Assembly: GCF_048773025.1 (NCBI RefSeq) | Contig: NC_133570.1 | Span: 21,364,001 to 21,428,000, forward strand | Direction: 5' to 3' | Length of the DNA stretch: 64,000 nucleotides | Source of the DNA: Camelus bactrianus | Taxonomy: Eukaryota; Chordata; Mammalia; Artiodactyla; Camelidae | Shown: positions 47,476-58,821 of the stretch, one piece after another | Layout of the letters: each line of letters begins with the position of its first letter | Position numbering within the stretch: the first letter of the stretch is position 1 | Translations under genes and position numbers: made by a program | Notes under the pieces: generated by a model | What the model saw: only the letters and a program-made list of their open reading frames with translations | What the model was told of the DNA's origin: nothing | Database searches by the model: none

Positions 47476-48499
47476 AGGACTGTAAGATGCCAAGAGTTAA
47501 CAGACACCACTGTGTCCTCTGTTTTAATAAAATGATCCAAGAGAGCGGCCAGTCTGCAAGGCATCCAGAGAAGGAAACCAAGGCTTGGCTCAGATTCCCC
47601 CACAGAGCTCAGCACCTCAGCACCTCAGCATGGCTCTTAAAAGTTTCCTGGGTCCAGGCCTGACCCAAGGGGGTCTCGTCCAGGCACAGGACCGTCGGAC
47701 GATGTTAGGAACAGTAAGATGGGAGAGGGGTGCCTGAGCTGGTCTTGCAGACCCAGGGCTCTGACCTGTGATGGGAGCTCCAGGTGAAGGGAGCTGCATG
47801 GGCTGAGGAGGAGAGTGGAGTGCACAGGCCGGCAGGGAGCACCCAGTTTCGTGAGATTGGCAAAGACCTCGGGGGTCCTTTATGCTGGGGTCCAGGTGTC
47901 ATGGAGGGATTTAAGTCGGGGACTCTCAGAATCACATCCGTGCTTTGGCAGCAGATCGGAGACTGGTGTGAGGCCAGATTAGAGGATGCAGGAGTGGCTG
48001 GTCCACGGTGACCAGGTACCAAGATCTCCGATGGAAGCAGCAAGTGGATTTAAAGTGGCGGTGCCAGAGGGCTGACGGGAGGAACAGGCACTGACCTGGA
48101 CTGTCTATACAAGTTGAAAGCATACATCTTTTTTTGCAAAATGCAGCAAGTCATTTTTTAAAAATCATATTTACTTAAACTGTGTAATTTACCAAGACGT
48201 AACCAGAGGCTTCCAGACCAGAAATTCGACATTATTAATGACGGGAGAAAAATGGAAATAACCCAAATATCCAGCAGGAAGGGTGGGACTAAACACACAC
48301 GAACTCTCACAAAACCTCCAAAATCATGTTTCTGAAATTGGGTTTTTAAAGTATGTGTGCATTTTCAAAAGCCGATCAGAAAATATAGAAAAATTTCAGC
48401 AGCGTGTCTCTGGCTGGTGGGAATCCACCTAGTGTTAATTTTTGCTTTATTTTTCTATAGTTATGAAAATGTTCACGAGAAAATATATTTCATTTTTAT

Positions 48500-50400
48500 C
48501 TTCTGAAATAATTTTTAATACACGAGTACTATGTGCTTTTAAACAAAGATTATGCACAAAAGTGTATAAAACAGCATTTGCTGTTACCATCTTACCACAT
48601 CCTACCCGTGTTGGGATTTTATTTTTCCAACACGGAGTCATACTCTGTACAGTAGCCTGCAGTTAGCTTTTCAAACTATCTGTTGACATTTTCTCCATCA
48701 GTCCTCAAGTATTTCATCATGGCTTTGTCAGACTTCGTAGTTTGGGTGAACCAGCATGTCTCTAGTCATTCCCCAAGTAATGGACATTTAGGTTGTTTCC
48801 ACTTAAAAATATTAATTAGAACAGATGCTACATTGGAAACTGCCACACATGTGCATGTGCTGTGTACGTGTGTGAAATGCACTTAAGTGTCTCCATAGGA
48901 ACGATGCCTAAAAGCGGGATTGCTGGGTCAGAGAGAACACGCTTTGAAATGTTCACAAGCGGCACCAGTGATCCTCCCAAAAGTCTGCTCCAGCTTCCAC
49001 TCACTAGAAGGTTTGACGGTGCCTGTACCTCTCCATCCTTCCCAACGTGGCAGGGCTGATCCTTTTGTTATTTGCACATCTGATGAGCAAAAATGAGGAC
49101 AAATATGTTTGTTGTTTATTTGTTTGATCATTCGTGAAACTTATTTTCGTTTCAAATTTTTATTGGTGATTTTATTTCTTCTGTGAATTTACTGGTCATA
49201 ATTTTGCATTTTTTTTCATTCGATTGGATGTATTTTTTTTAAGTTTGATAGAAACCCTTTATCTGTTTGGGATATAATCCCTCTTTAAGAACGTGTGGCA
49301 TAAATATTATTCCCTGGTCTGTTTTATGCCTTTCTTGGTAAAGTTTTCACCATAAAGCCTTTTGAATTTTCACATGTCAGGTTGGCTGTTTCTGTGATCG
49401 GTGGCAAACAGAGGAAAGGCATCTTTCTTTTGATTTTCTTCTCCATTTTATTCTGACACTTTCATTGCTCTGCTGTGTCTTTTATCTCTGCCTGGAGTTC
49501 ACTTTTGCATAGGCAGGAATATAAACTTATATATTTTCCAAATGAAGAGACAATCGTCGTGGATTTGTTGAATATAAACACAATTTTTATCAAACCCTAA
49601 ATCATTGACATATCACATCATCTCTGTGGTTCTGTTGATCTAATGATCAGTTCCCATGTCCGTTCTACCCCATTTTAATGATTTTTGCTTGACAGTGTAT
49701 TTCGGTACCTGGCAGAGAACGACCCTGTCATTATTACTGATTGAAAATATTTGCATCTGTTGTCTGTCATTATTGTCACTGTTCGACTTTGGAATCAGTT
49801 TACTAATTTTTAAAAATTATCCCTTTGATGCTGTGTTAGTAATTTCATAGAATAGACGGGCCCTTTGTGGAGAATTGATGTCTTTCTCTATTGTGTGCCT
49901 TAGTCAAGGTGCATTAGGTTTTATCCATGCGAATGTTGCACATTTTGTGTTAAGTTTTTTCCTAGGGGTTTTAAGAGAATTTCTATTGAAGTTGTAAATG
50001 TTTCACCAGTTTCCTATCCTGGATAGTTATGTCCTGTGTCAGATGAAACCTGACTTTCTGTTATCATCCTTGTATGGTCATTTTTCTTAACACTCATATT
50101 ATTTCCAATTCTACTCCTCCTGAGTGTCTTGGGATAATTTTACTTAAGTACACTAACCCATTATCTTCAAAGAGCAACTTTATCTCATTATTCCTAACAC
50201 TCCTACCCCCTCATCTCATTCCGTTGGCTCAAATCTGTGGAATATCTTGACTAGTGGAAAGTAATTATGGGAACCCAGGAATTTAAAGCAGTTTTACCTC
50301 TAAGTGGGAACTTTTCTAAAAGTTTTGCAAGACCTCCTTTATCACATTGAAGATGTTTCTTTAGATTATCAACTTAATACAATGCTGGCTGTTTCTTTTC
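48500..50400 (-). mobile_element. Old LINE-1/HAL1-like fragment, antisense
   Basis: The + strand reads 'tggacatttaggttgtttcc', 'gcgggattgctgggtcagag' and 'acccttt..atctgtttgggata', the antisense of an ORF2-type LINE 3' half. It is AT-rich and strongly decayed. The assignment to L1M versus HAL1 is open, and the last few hundred bases are hard to assign. Confidence 0.6.
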
Positions 50401-50409
50401 TTTAAATCA

Positions 50410-53400
50410 GAAACATTGTTTCAAATGCTCCAACAAAAAGACGCAGAGTGGCAGACTGGTTAATAAAGCAAGAACCTTCTATATGCTGCATACAAGAGAC
50501 CCAGTTAAGTGAGAAGGACACATATAGATTGAGAGTGAAAGGATGGAAAAGGATATTCCAAGCAAATGGTAAAGCCAAGGAAGCAGGTATAGCAGTACTC
50601 ATTTTGGACAAAATAGGGATTAACAAAATGCCCATAAAGAAAAAAGAAAGAATGGCATCTTATAATGATTAAAAGAGTAATAAAAGATGAGAATATTACA
50701 CTCATTAATATATATGCACTCACAATTGGAGCACCTAAGTAATTAAAACAATTACTAAGAGAGATAAACGGGCAAACTGATGAGACTAATATCATTGTGA
50801 GAGATTTTAACACCATATTAACATGACTAGACAGATCTTCCAGAGAAGGTAAATAAGACAACAAAGAAATTTAATGATACAATAGAAAAATTAGAGTTGG
50901 TAGATATTTTAAGAGCATTACACACCCCCAAAAATAAGATATACATTCTTTTCAAGTGCACAAGGAACATTTTCTAGGATTGATCATGTACTTGGGCACA
51001 AAAGAATCCACAACAATTTTAAGAAGATAGAAATTATGTCATGTATCTTTACTGATCACAATGCCATGAAACTAGAAATCAATTACAGAGAAACAAAGGA
51101 GAAAAAAGGAAAGTATGGAGATTAGAAAACATGCTATTAAAAAACCAATGGGTCAATGATGAAATAAAAGCTGAAATTAAAAAATACCTTGAGAGAAATG
51201 AAAAGTTAAAACACAACCACACATAATTTATGGGATGCAGCAAAGGCAGTACTAAGAGGGAAGTTAATAGTGATACAGACCTTCCTCAAGAAACAACAAT
51301 GTCAAATAAAAAATCTAACCCACCAGCTAAAAGAATTAGAAACAGAAGAGCAGAAAAATCCAAAAGGCAGCAGAAAGAAGGAAATAATAGAGATCAGGGA
51401 GGAAATAAATTAGATAGAGATTAAGAAAACAATAGCAAAATCAACCAAAGCAAAAGCTGGTATTTTGAAAAAGTAAATAAAGTCGACAAACCTCTGGACA
51501 AATTCACAAAGAAGAAAAAACAGAGACCACAAATAAGAAAATAAGAAAAGAAAATGGGGAAATTACAACAAATAACAGAAATACAGAATAGCATACAAGA
51601 ATATTATGAAAAACTATATGGAACCAAAATGGATAACTGAGAAGAAACATACAGTCCACCAACACTGAATCAAGATGAAACTGACCACTTGAACAATCGA
51701 TCACTAGAAGTGAAATCGAATTAGCAATACAAATATCCGTACAAATAAAAGTCCATGACTGGTCGGCTACACAGCGGAGTTCTACCAAACATACAAAGAA
51801 GAACTCATACCAGTCCTTCTCAAACTCTTCCAGAAGACTGAAAAGGCGGGAATACTCCCAAACTCATTCTATGAAGCCACCATCACCCTGATACCAAAAA
51901 CAGGCAAAGAAACAACCAAAAAAGAGAATTACAAACCAATATCACTGATGATAAATCCTTACCAAAATGTTAGCAAATAGTATCTAAAAGCACATAAAAA
52001 AGATTACACATCAGTATTAAGAGGGGTTCATCCCAGGGACACAAGGGTGTTTCAACATACGCAAGTCAATCAATGGAATCCATCCAATCATCAAGAGAAA
52101 GGACAAAAACCACATGACCATCTCAATAGATGCAGCAAAAGCATCTGATAAAATTCAACACCCATTTATGATAAAAACTCTCACCAAAGTGAGTATAGAG
52201 GGAACATATCTCAACATAGTAAAAGCTATATACGACAAGCCTACAGCCAGCATAGTACTCAATGGTGAAAACCTAAAAATCTTCACACTAAAATCTGGGA
52301 CAAGACAAGGCTGCCCACTATCACCACTCCTATTCAACATAGTCTTGGAAGTCCTAGCCACAGCAATCAGGCAAGAGAGAGGAATAAAAGGGATCCAAAC
52401 TGGAAAAGAACAGGTAAAAGTGTTACTATATGCCGATGACATGATAGTATATATAGAAAACCTTACGAGGTCCACAAAAAAAATACTAAAGTTGATTGAA
52501 GAATTCAGGAAGGTAACAGATTATAAGATTAACATTCAAAAATCAGTTGCATTTCTTTACACTAACAATGAATCAACAGCAAAAAGAAAGTAAAGAAACA
52601 ATCCCCTTTAAAATAGCACCCAAAGTAATAAAATACCTAGGAATAAATCTAACCAAGGAGGTGAAATTGTTATGCACAGAAAACTATAAACCATTGATGA
52701 AGGAAATAGAAGAAGACTTAAAGAAATGGAAAGATATCCCATGCTCCTGGATTGGAAGAACCAATATTGTTAAAATGGTCACACTGCCCAAGGCAATCTA
52801 CAGATTTAATTCAATCCCTATCAAATTAGCCAGGACATACTTCACAGAACAAGAAGAAATCATAATAAAATTTATATGGAACCACAAAAGACGTAGAATT
52901 ACCAAAGCATGACTGAAAAAAACAAAGAGGTGGGAGGCATAACACTCCCAGACTTCAGACAATACTATAGAGCTACAGTAATTAAAACAGCATGGTACTG
53001 ATACAAAAATAGACATTTGGACCAGTGGAACAGAATACACAGCCCAGAAATGAACCCACAAACTTTTGGTCAACTAAACTTTGACAAAGGAGGCAAGAAT
53101 ATACAAAGGAATAAAGACAATCTCCTCAGCAAATGGTGTTGGCAAAACTGGACAGCAGCATATAAAGCAATGAAGCTAGAACACTCCCTTACACCATACA
53201 CAAAAATAAACTCAAAATGGATCAAAGACTTAAACATAAGACAAGATACAATAAACCTCCTAGAAGAAAATATAGGCAAAATATTATCTCACATACATCT
53301 CAAAAATGTTCTCCTCGGGCACTCTAGCCAAGCAATAGAAATAAAAGCAAGAACAAAGAAATGGGACCTAATTAAACTTACAAGCTTCTGCACAGAAAAG

Positions 53401-54480
53401 GAAACCATAAGTAAAACAAAATGACAACCTACAAATTGGGAGAATATTCTTGCAAATGAAACCGACAAAGGCTTGATCTCCAGAATATATAAGTAGCACA
53501 TATGACTTAATAAGAAAAAAACAAACAACCCAATCCAAAAATGGGCAGAAGACCTAAACAAGCCATTCTCCCAGGAAGGAATACAAATGATCAATAGGTT
53601 CATGAATAAAATGCTTACTATCACTAATTATCAGGGAATTGCAAATTAAAACTACAATGAGTTATCACCTCACACACTGAGAATGGCCATCATTCCAAAG
53701 TCTACAAGTGACAAATGCTGGAGAGGCTGTGGAGAAAAGGGAACCCTCCTACACTGCTGGTGGGAATGCAGTTTGGTGTAGCCACTGTGGAAAACAGTAT
53801 GGAGATTCTTCAAAAGACTAGGATTACACTTACCACCTGACCCAGGAATACCGCTCCTGGGCATATATCCAGAAGGACCCAACTTCAAAAAAGCACTCAC
53901 ACCCCAATGTTCATAGCAGCACTATGTACAATAGCCAAGACATGGAAACAGCCTAAATGTCCATCAATAGATGACTGGATAAAGAAGAGGTGGTATGAGT
54001 ATACAGTGGAGTAGTATTCAGCCATAAAAGACGACAACGTATTGCCATTTGCAGCAACGTGGATGCTCCTGGAGAATGTCATTCCAAGTGAAGTAAGCCA
54101 GAAAGAGAAAGAAAAATACAATATGACACCTCTCTTATATGGAATCTACAAAAAAAAAAAAAAAAGAACATAAATACAAAACAGAAACAGACTCATAGGC
54201 ATAGAATACAAACTTGTGGTTGCTGGGTGTTGGGGGTGTGAAGGCTAAGACTGGGAGTTCAAAATTTATAGATCCTGACAGGAATGTGTAGAAGAGATGA
54301 ACAAGATTATACTGTATAGCACAGGGAAATATATACAAGATCTTGTGGTAGCTCACAGCAAAAAAAAAAAATGTGACAATGAATATATGTATGTTCATGT
54401 AGAACTAAAAAATTGTTCTCTACACTGAAATTTGACACAACATTGTAAAATGACTATAACTCAATAAAAAATGTTTTAAA
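50410..54480 (+). mobile_element. LINE-1 copy, 5'-truncated, ORF2 plus 3' UTR
   Basis: It starts inside ORF2 near the endonuclease N-terminus (frame 50448-50672: CIQETQLSEKDTYRL, KGWKRIFQANGKAKEAG). The reverse transcriptase lies mainly at 52114-52912, with [12 protein letters not shown] and the active site YADD (52429-52440). A C-terminal frame runs 53017-53424, and further fragments include [16 protein letters not shown]. The 3' UTR ends in GACACAACATTGTAAAATG and an A-rich tail. ORF1 and the 5' UTR are absent. ORF2 is broken by many stops and frameshifts, so it cannot move. The family is the same as the insert in segment 8 and probably camelid-specific. Confidence 0.95.
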
Positions 54481-55660
54481 AAACACAAAGCAAACAATAA
54501 AAGAAAAAAGAAAGAAACAAGGGTTGAATTTACACTGCTAGTCTAGTAATTTTATGTCCAAAAGCTTACGTGCCTACCTTAAATACAGCCATGACCAAAT
54601 CATCCTGCTGCTGAGATGAAAAGAGCTGGTCCCAGGTTACCTGTCAATTTAGAAAACTATGTTGGGAGAGAAAACCAGATTTGGCAAAGCCTGAGATTCT
54701 TCTCATCATAAACCCTTAGAGCATGACTGGGGTGTTTTCTTTCCTTTCTCTGTGTATTTTAGTGACATTTTTGTGTTACAGTTGGATAGCTCAGACAGAG
54801 GGTGATTCAGTGAGGGCAAAACATTTAGCGATAACACCAGGCTTCTGGCCTGGGGAGACACCTACTGATGTGAGGATGAGGAGAGAGAGTTAACTTCCCA
54901 GGGAAATTGAGGAGTCCAGATGGGGAAAGTTGAGTCTGTGGTGTCTGTAGGGCATTCATGCAGAGATGTGTTCAGAAGGCAAAATGAGTGTAAAAGTAGA
55001 GCTAAAAAGAGGTGTCAGGACTGGAAATAGGGATTCAAGACCCCTGGGCAGTTGTCAGAGAGCACAGTGTGCATCAGAGGAGGAGACAGTTGGAGAGCAC
55101 AGTGGACTGGGAAGGGACCTCAGACTTGACTGGGTTGGGGATTTTGGTGGCCTTGACCTGAGAAGTGTCAGGGAGAGATGTGGGTGTGAGGGAGGGGGCT
55201 CTTCACACTCTGTCCCAGAGCGTGAAACAGTGCCTGGCAGATCGATGCTTGGGAGCCAATGTTGGACAGATGGACATTCGATGGGTAGATGATGGATGGA
55301 TAGATGGATGATGGAAGGATCGGATTATGGAAGGATCATGAATAATGGATAGATGGATGGATGAGGGATGATGGATAATCAATGGATGGATGTAGGGAAG
55401 ATGGATGGATGTTGGATGGATGGATGCTGAATGGATGATGGAGGGATGATGGGTAATGGATGGATCATGGATGGATGATGGATGGAAAGTCAGAAAGACA
55501 GTGATCTGAGAGATCAAAGAAGGCTTCACGAAAGAGGTGGAACTGAACTGTGTCTCAGCAGATTGAGACAGTGGAGCGGGGCATCCCCACATGAGAGCAC
55601 CAGGACTCAGGAATGACCTGGTGTACACAGGTCCAGGAAGGAATCCACCTGGCTGGACTG
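54481..55660. other. Spacer between LINE-1 and LTR
   Basis: No gene recognised. It includes the tetranucleotide repeat listed separately. Confidence 0.6.
55265..55495 (+). repeat. Imperfect GGAT/GATG microsatellite
   Basis: About 230 bp of GATGGATG, GGATAGAT and related units with interruptions. The long frame on the minus strand (SIHHPSI-type) is just this repeat translated. Confidence 0.92.
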
Positions 55661-56413
55661 TGAGAAAGTGTTATGCAGGAACCCTCAGAGGTGATAAATG
55701 AGGCCAGGAGTGGTCAGACAGGTTCGAGCCAGCTCAAGACTCCTTCTGCCACACCACATGTCCACCTGCCGGCACGTGGTCCTCACATTTCTTACCTCCA
55801 TGCCCTGTCACCTCCAGAGGGGACAGGTTCTCAGAGCCGCCACTGCATTTCCAGCGCAAACTGGCCAGCTGACAAGCTCCATTGATAAGGCAAAACAGAT
55901 TCATTGGACCCTTATGATTGAGGTGGGAAGCCCCATAAAAAAGACCACCAGGACCCCCAGGTAGGGGGACTACTCTCCTGCCAGCACTATCCAGTTCCCT
56001 GGCACAATTTGTTGACCTCACTTTTGCCTCTGAAATGGCTTATTTCCAGGAAATAATAACTTACCCCTAAAATTCTATTGGTTCCCTGAGCTAACTCCTG
56101 ATTGGTCCATTTCCCTCACTCATGATTGGTCCATTTCCCTCACTCATGATTGGTCCATTTCCCTCACTCATGATTGGGCCATTTCTACAATGCTTGTTAC
56201 TAATTAGTCACCTTTGTTTTACCTTATTTGCATAGGATGTTACAAAATGTTGCAAAGTCTACAGTGATAGCTTATAAAAGCCTATGTAAACCTGCACATA
56301 GGGTCCAGAGCTCACAATGTTAACTCCTCTGGGCCAGCTGGTGTGATAAACCTGAGTTCTCCAACTCTCCGAAGGCTGCTTGCTCTCTCGCCTGGATCCA
56401 GGTTGCCATCACA
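55661..56413 (+). mobile_element. Solo LTR, class I (gammaretrovirus-like) ERV
   Basis: A fossil LTR of about 753 bp with TG...CA ends and the 4 bp flank ACTG on both sides (55657-55660 and 56414-56417), as class I elements leave. The U3 part has tandem ATTGGTCCATTTCC units (inverted CCAAT boxes, about 56090-56180) and a TATAAAAG box near 56273. No internal viral sequence is present, so it is a solo LTR. Age looks moderate. The exact left base is uncertain by two positions. Confidence 0.75.
56090..56180 (+). repeat. CCAAT-box tandem repeat inside the LTR
   Basis: Four units of about 24 bp contain TGATTGGTCC and CATTTCCCTCACTCA; the first is slightly shortened and the last has GATTGGGCC. Confidence 0.9.
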
Positions 56414-56417
56414 ACTG

Positions 56418-58203
56418 AAATGAGCTGAAATGACTCGTATTTTAAAGACACGAAAGTGGTTTTGTGTGAATGAACTTTATGGGGAAAATGCAAAGGAAGG
56501 TGGCAGAGCCCTTGGGTTCCATGCTTCTCGTCTGAGCACATGATGCAGAGTGGAGAGTGACTGGGGCCTTCAGTATGAGTTCTCAGACTGGCTGTCTGAT
56601 TGGAAGTGGGGCATGAAGGAAGGCAAAGAGTTGGTGACAACTCCTGGAGCTTTCAATGTTCCCGTGCATTTGTGTGGGATATTTTACCTTTTTTAAAAAA
56701 ATAGTTGTGTTTGTGAGAAGCATCAGCTTTAATTTGACCTCAGAAAAGTAGTTAAGAATAGTTTTTGTGTATTTTCAATTTCTTGGCTTTGTTTTCATTG
56801 GTTATTAGCAATAGTTTGTGCAAGTGGTGCTTTTGCCACCCTGTTGGTGACATTTGTGGTTCCTGATTTCTGTTTCATGTCCTAATGTGTGGGCACATGT
56901 ATCTAGAAGAGTTTTAAATGAGAAAGTGGATTCCTTAAGGGGGCGCCCTACATTTGCTACCAAAGCTAACTGAACGTGGAACAGTGGACATGGTGGCACC
57001 TCGTGAATATTAGAGGTTTGCTTCTTGGAAGAAGCTCCTGGACACATGGGTGTTTCCTAGGGCTTTCCATGGCTTTCCCAAGACAGGACAGTGCTGCTCC
57101 ATGTCCTCTGTCTGATGAATTTGTGAATTATTTCTCCTTAATCATACTCTCAAATAACAGACATTATCATCTAAACCAATGTCTAAAATAAGAAGCATAA
57201 ATATGTTTGAAACATACTCGAGCAATAGTGATGAATCAAAATGATCGCTTCCCGCAAAGTTCTTCCTTTCTCCCGAATCCCACATGCCAAACATTTCCCA
57301 ACATTAATGATGGAGTCACTTCTCTGTGCTCCCAAAATTCACTTGGTAAAATAGCTGCCTCACAGGCATAACCTGGTTCCTGGGATGTGGTGGCACATGC
57401 TAGGTAAACCTGGGGTGAGCGTCTGGGCCACCTGGTGTGGCAGGTGACACACCCCACCCAGATGGAGTTCATGGACAAAGAGAGATGAGCTTAGAGGGGA
57501 ATCGAGAGGTTCAGGGGGCCTAGTACGGAGCTGGGGGACACAGGGAGAGGAGGGGAGGGTGACACCAGAGAGATTTCCAGCCCAGATTCAGCTGCCTCCC
57601 TGTTGCTCGATGGCACCACCTGAGGCCACCAGGGGGCAGCAACATCCTGGACTTGGGGACAGTACTTGCTACTTGTACTGTCTTGTATGAATTTTCAACA
57701 GCTGCCTCCCATGGAACCCCTCTTATGCCCCACAGCGTTTGCACCCCAATAATTGCTCTTCAAAAGTGCTAATAAATGGCCAGGTACTCAGATTAACGCT
57801 GCATTGGCAAAACACCACAGAGACAGAGGATGGTGGGACGTGAGAACTCTCCTAAGAGTGGGTAAGAGGAATTGAAGTGATGCTGGTCCCCAGCTCTACC
57901 ATTGACTCCTGGGAAATAGGGCAATAGGATCTTGCAGCCGCCTTGGACCCTGTCCTCTCCTTTCCCCAGTAGCACCGAGGGGATGTCCTGGGATTCCTCA
58001 CCCAGCAACCACGATGGCTCCCACCTGGAAAGATTGGAAAACCCTAGGTTGGAAATTTCACACACATTGTCATGGACTCAGTCTTTCATGAATCCAAATG
58101 TGATTAAAGAGTAAATTGATTAGTAATGTCTGCTGTCAAGGAATAGAGAATTGTCTAGAATCAAGTCCAGGTCAGAGGGGTGGGGAAGAAGGGACAGGAG
58201 CAG
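56418..58203. other. Spacer upstream of segment 12
   Basis: No gene recognised. It contains a strong CTCF-like motif about 690 bp before the segment 12 ATG. Confidence 0.6.
57626..57641 (+). promoter_or_regulatory. CTCF-like motif, near-consensus
   Basis: CCACCAGGGGGCAGCA is one of the best CTCF core matches in the window, on the + strand. Confidence 0.65.
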
Positions 58204-58253
58204 ATTTGCATGGATGGCCCACCCTCCTCTGTAGCAGGGAGAGTGGATAAGAG
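58204..58253 (+). promoter_or_regulatory. Octamer and TATA-like box of segment 12
   Basis: Perfect ATTTGCAT (58204-58211) and GATAAGAG (58246-58253), with the wider spacing also seen at segment 13. Confidence 0.88.
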
Positions 58254-58315
58254 AGGTCTGGAGGACCAGTCACAGGGTTGGGGCTCAGAAGGCCGTGCTC
58301 TGGGGCAGCTCCACC

Positions 58316-58782
58316 ATGGCCTGGGCTCTGCTCCTTGTCACCCTCCTCACGCAGGGCACAGGTGAGGCTCCAGGGAAGGGACATGCGGACATCTGGCTGA
58401 TTCTTTTTCTTTGTCCTCAGGGTGACCGGGCAACCAGTCCTGAAATGACCTGAGTGTGTCTTTGCTCTTTTCAGGGACCTGGGCCCACTCTGCCGTGACT
58501 CAGCCTCCCTCAGTGTCCGGGACTCCGGGACAGACGGTCACCATCTCCTGTGCTGGAAGGAGCAGTGACGTTGGGAATACATACTATGTCTCCTGGTACC
58601 AACATCTCCCAAGAACGGCCCCCAAACTCCTGATCTATTGGGACAGCAGTCGAGCCTCAGGGATCCCTGATCGCTTCTCTGGCTCCAAGCCTGGCAACAT
58701 GGCCTCCCTGACCATCTCTGGGCTCCAGTCTGAGGACGAGGCTGATTATTACTGCGCTTCATACTGAAGTTATGGCACTTCA
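58316..58782 (+). pseudogene. IGLV2: IGLV2-like segment 12, stop in germline CDR3
   Basis: The leader exon 58316-58361 encodes MAWALLLVTLLTQGTG, the typical IGLV2 leader. A 113 bp intron and the V exon 58475-58782 follow. The V domain is open through Cys104: [18 protein letters not shown], Cys23 (ISCAG), CDR1 with SSDVGNTYY, Trp41 (SWYQHLP), then [11 protein letters not shown] and FR3 ending ADYYC. CDR3 then reads ASY followed by TGA at 58765-58767, with SYGTS after it. The stop lies about 18 nt before the heptamer, so only unusually deep trimming during joining would remove it. Otherwise the gene, promoter and splice sites are intact. Human IGLV2-18 is the closest family member I can name. 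Confidence 0.88.
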
Positions 58783-58821
58783 CACATTGATCCAAGTTCA
58801 TGAGGACGTGAGACCAAAACC
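58783..58821 (+). other. 23-RSS of segment 12
   Basis: Heptamer CACATTG (58783-58789, one mismatch), 23 bp spacer, nonamer ACCAAAACC (58813-58821). Confidence 0.85.

Larger units (their letters stand above)
42940..48500. other. V-poor interval, first part
   Basis: About 5.6 kb, mostly GC-rich between 43.9 and 48.0 kb. Short open frames on both strands show no conserved domain, leader, splice pattern or IGLJ/IGLC text. It contains two MIR copies and a CTCF-like motif. I recognise no gene. A non-coding or very diverged gene cannot be excluded. Confidence 0.5.

Noticed and set aside
52155-53624. Hydrophobic minus-strand frames looking like membrane proteins
   Set aside because: They are antisense shadows of LINE-1 ORF2 (A-rich sense strand gives Phe/Ile/Ser-rich antisense).
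55265-55495. Direct repeats that might suggest a CRISPR array
   Set aside because: Units are irregular tetranucleotides without spacers, and the DNA is mammalian.
55203-55628. His/Pro/Ser-rich 141-codon minus-strand frame
   Set aside because: It is a translation of the GGAT-type microsatellite.
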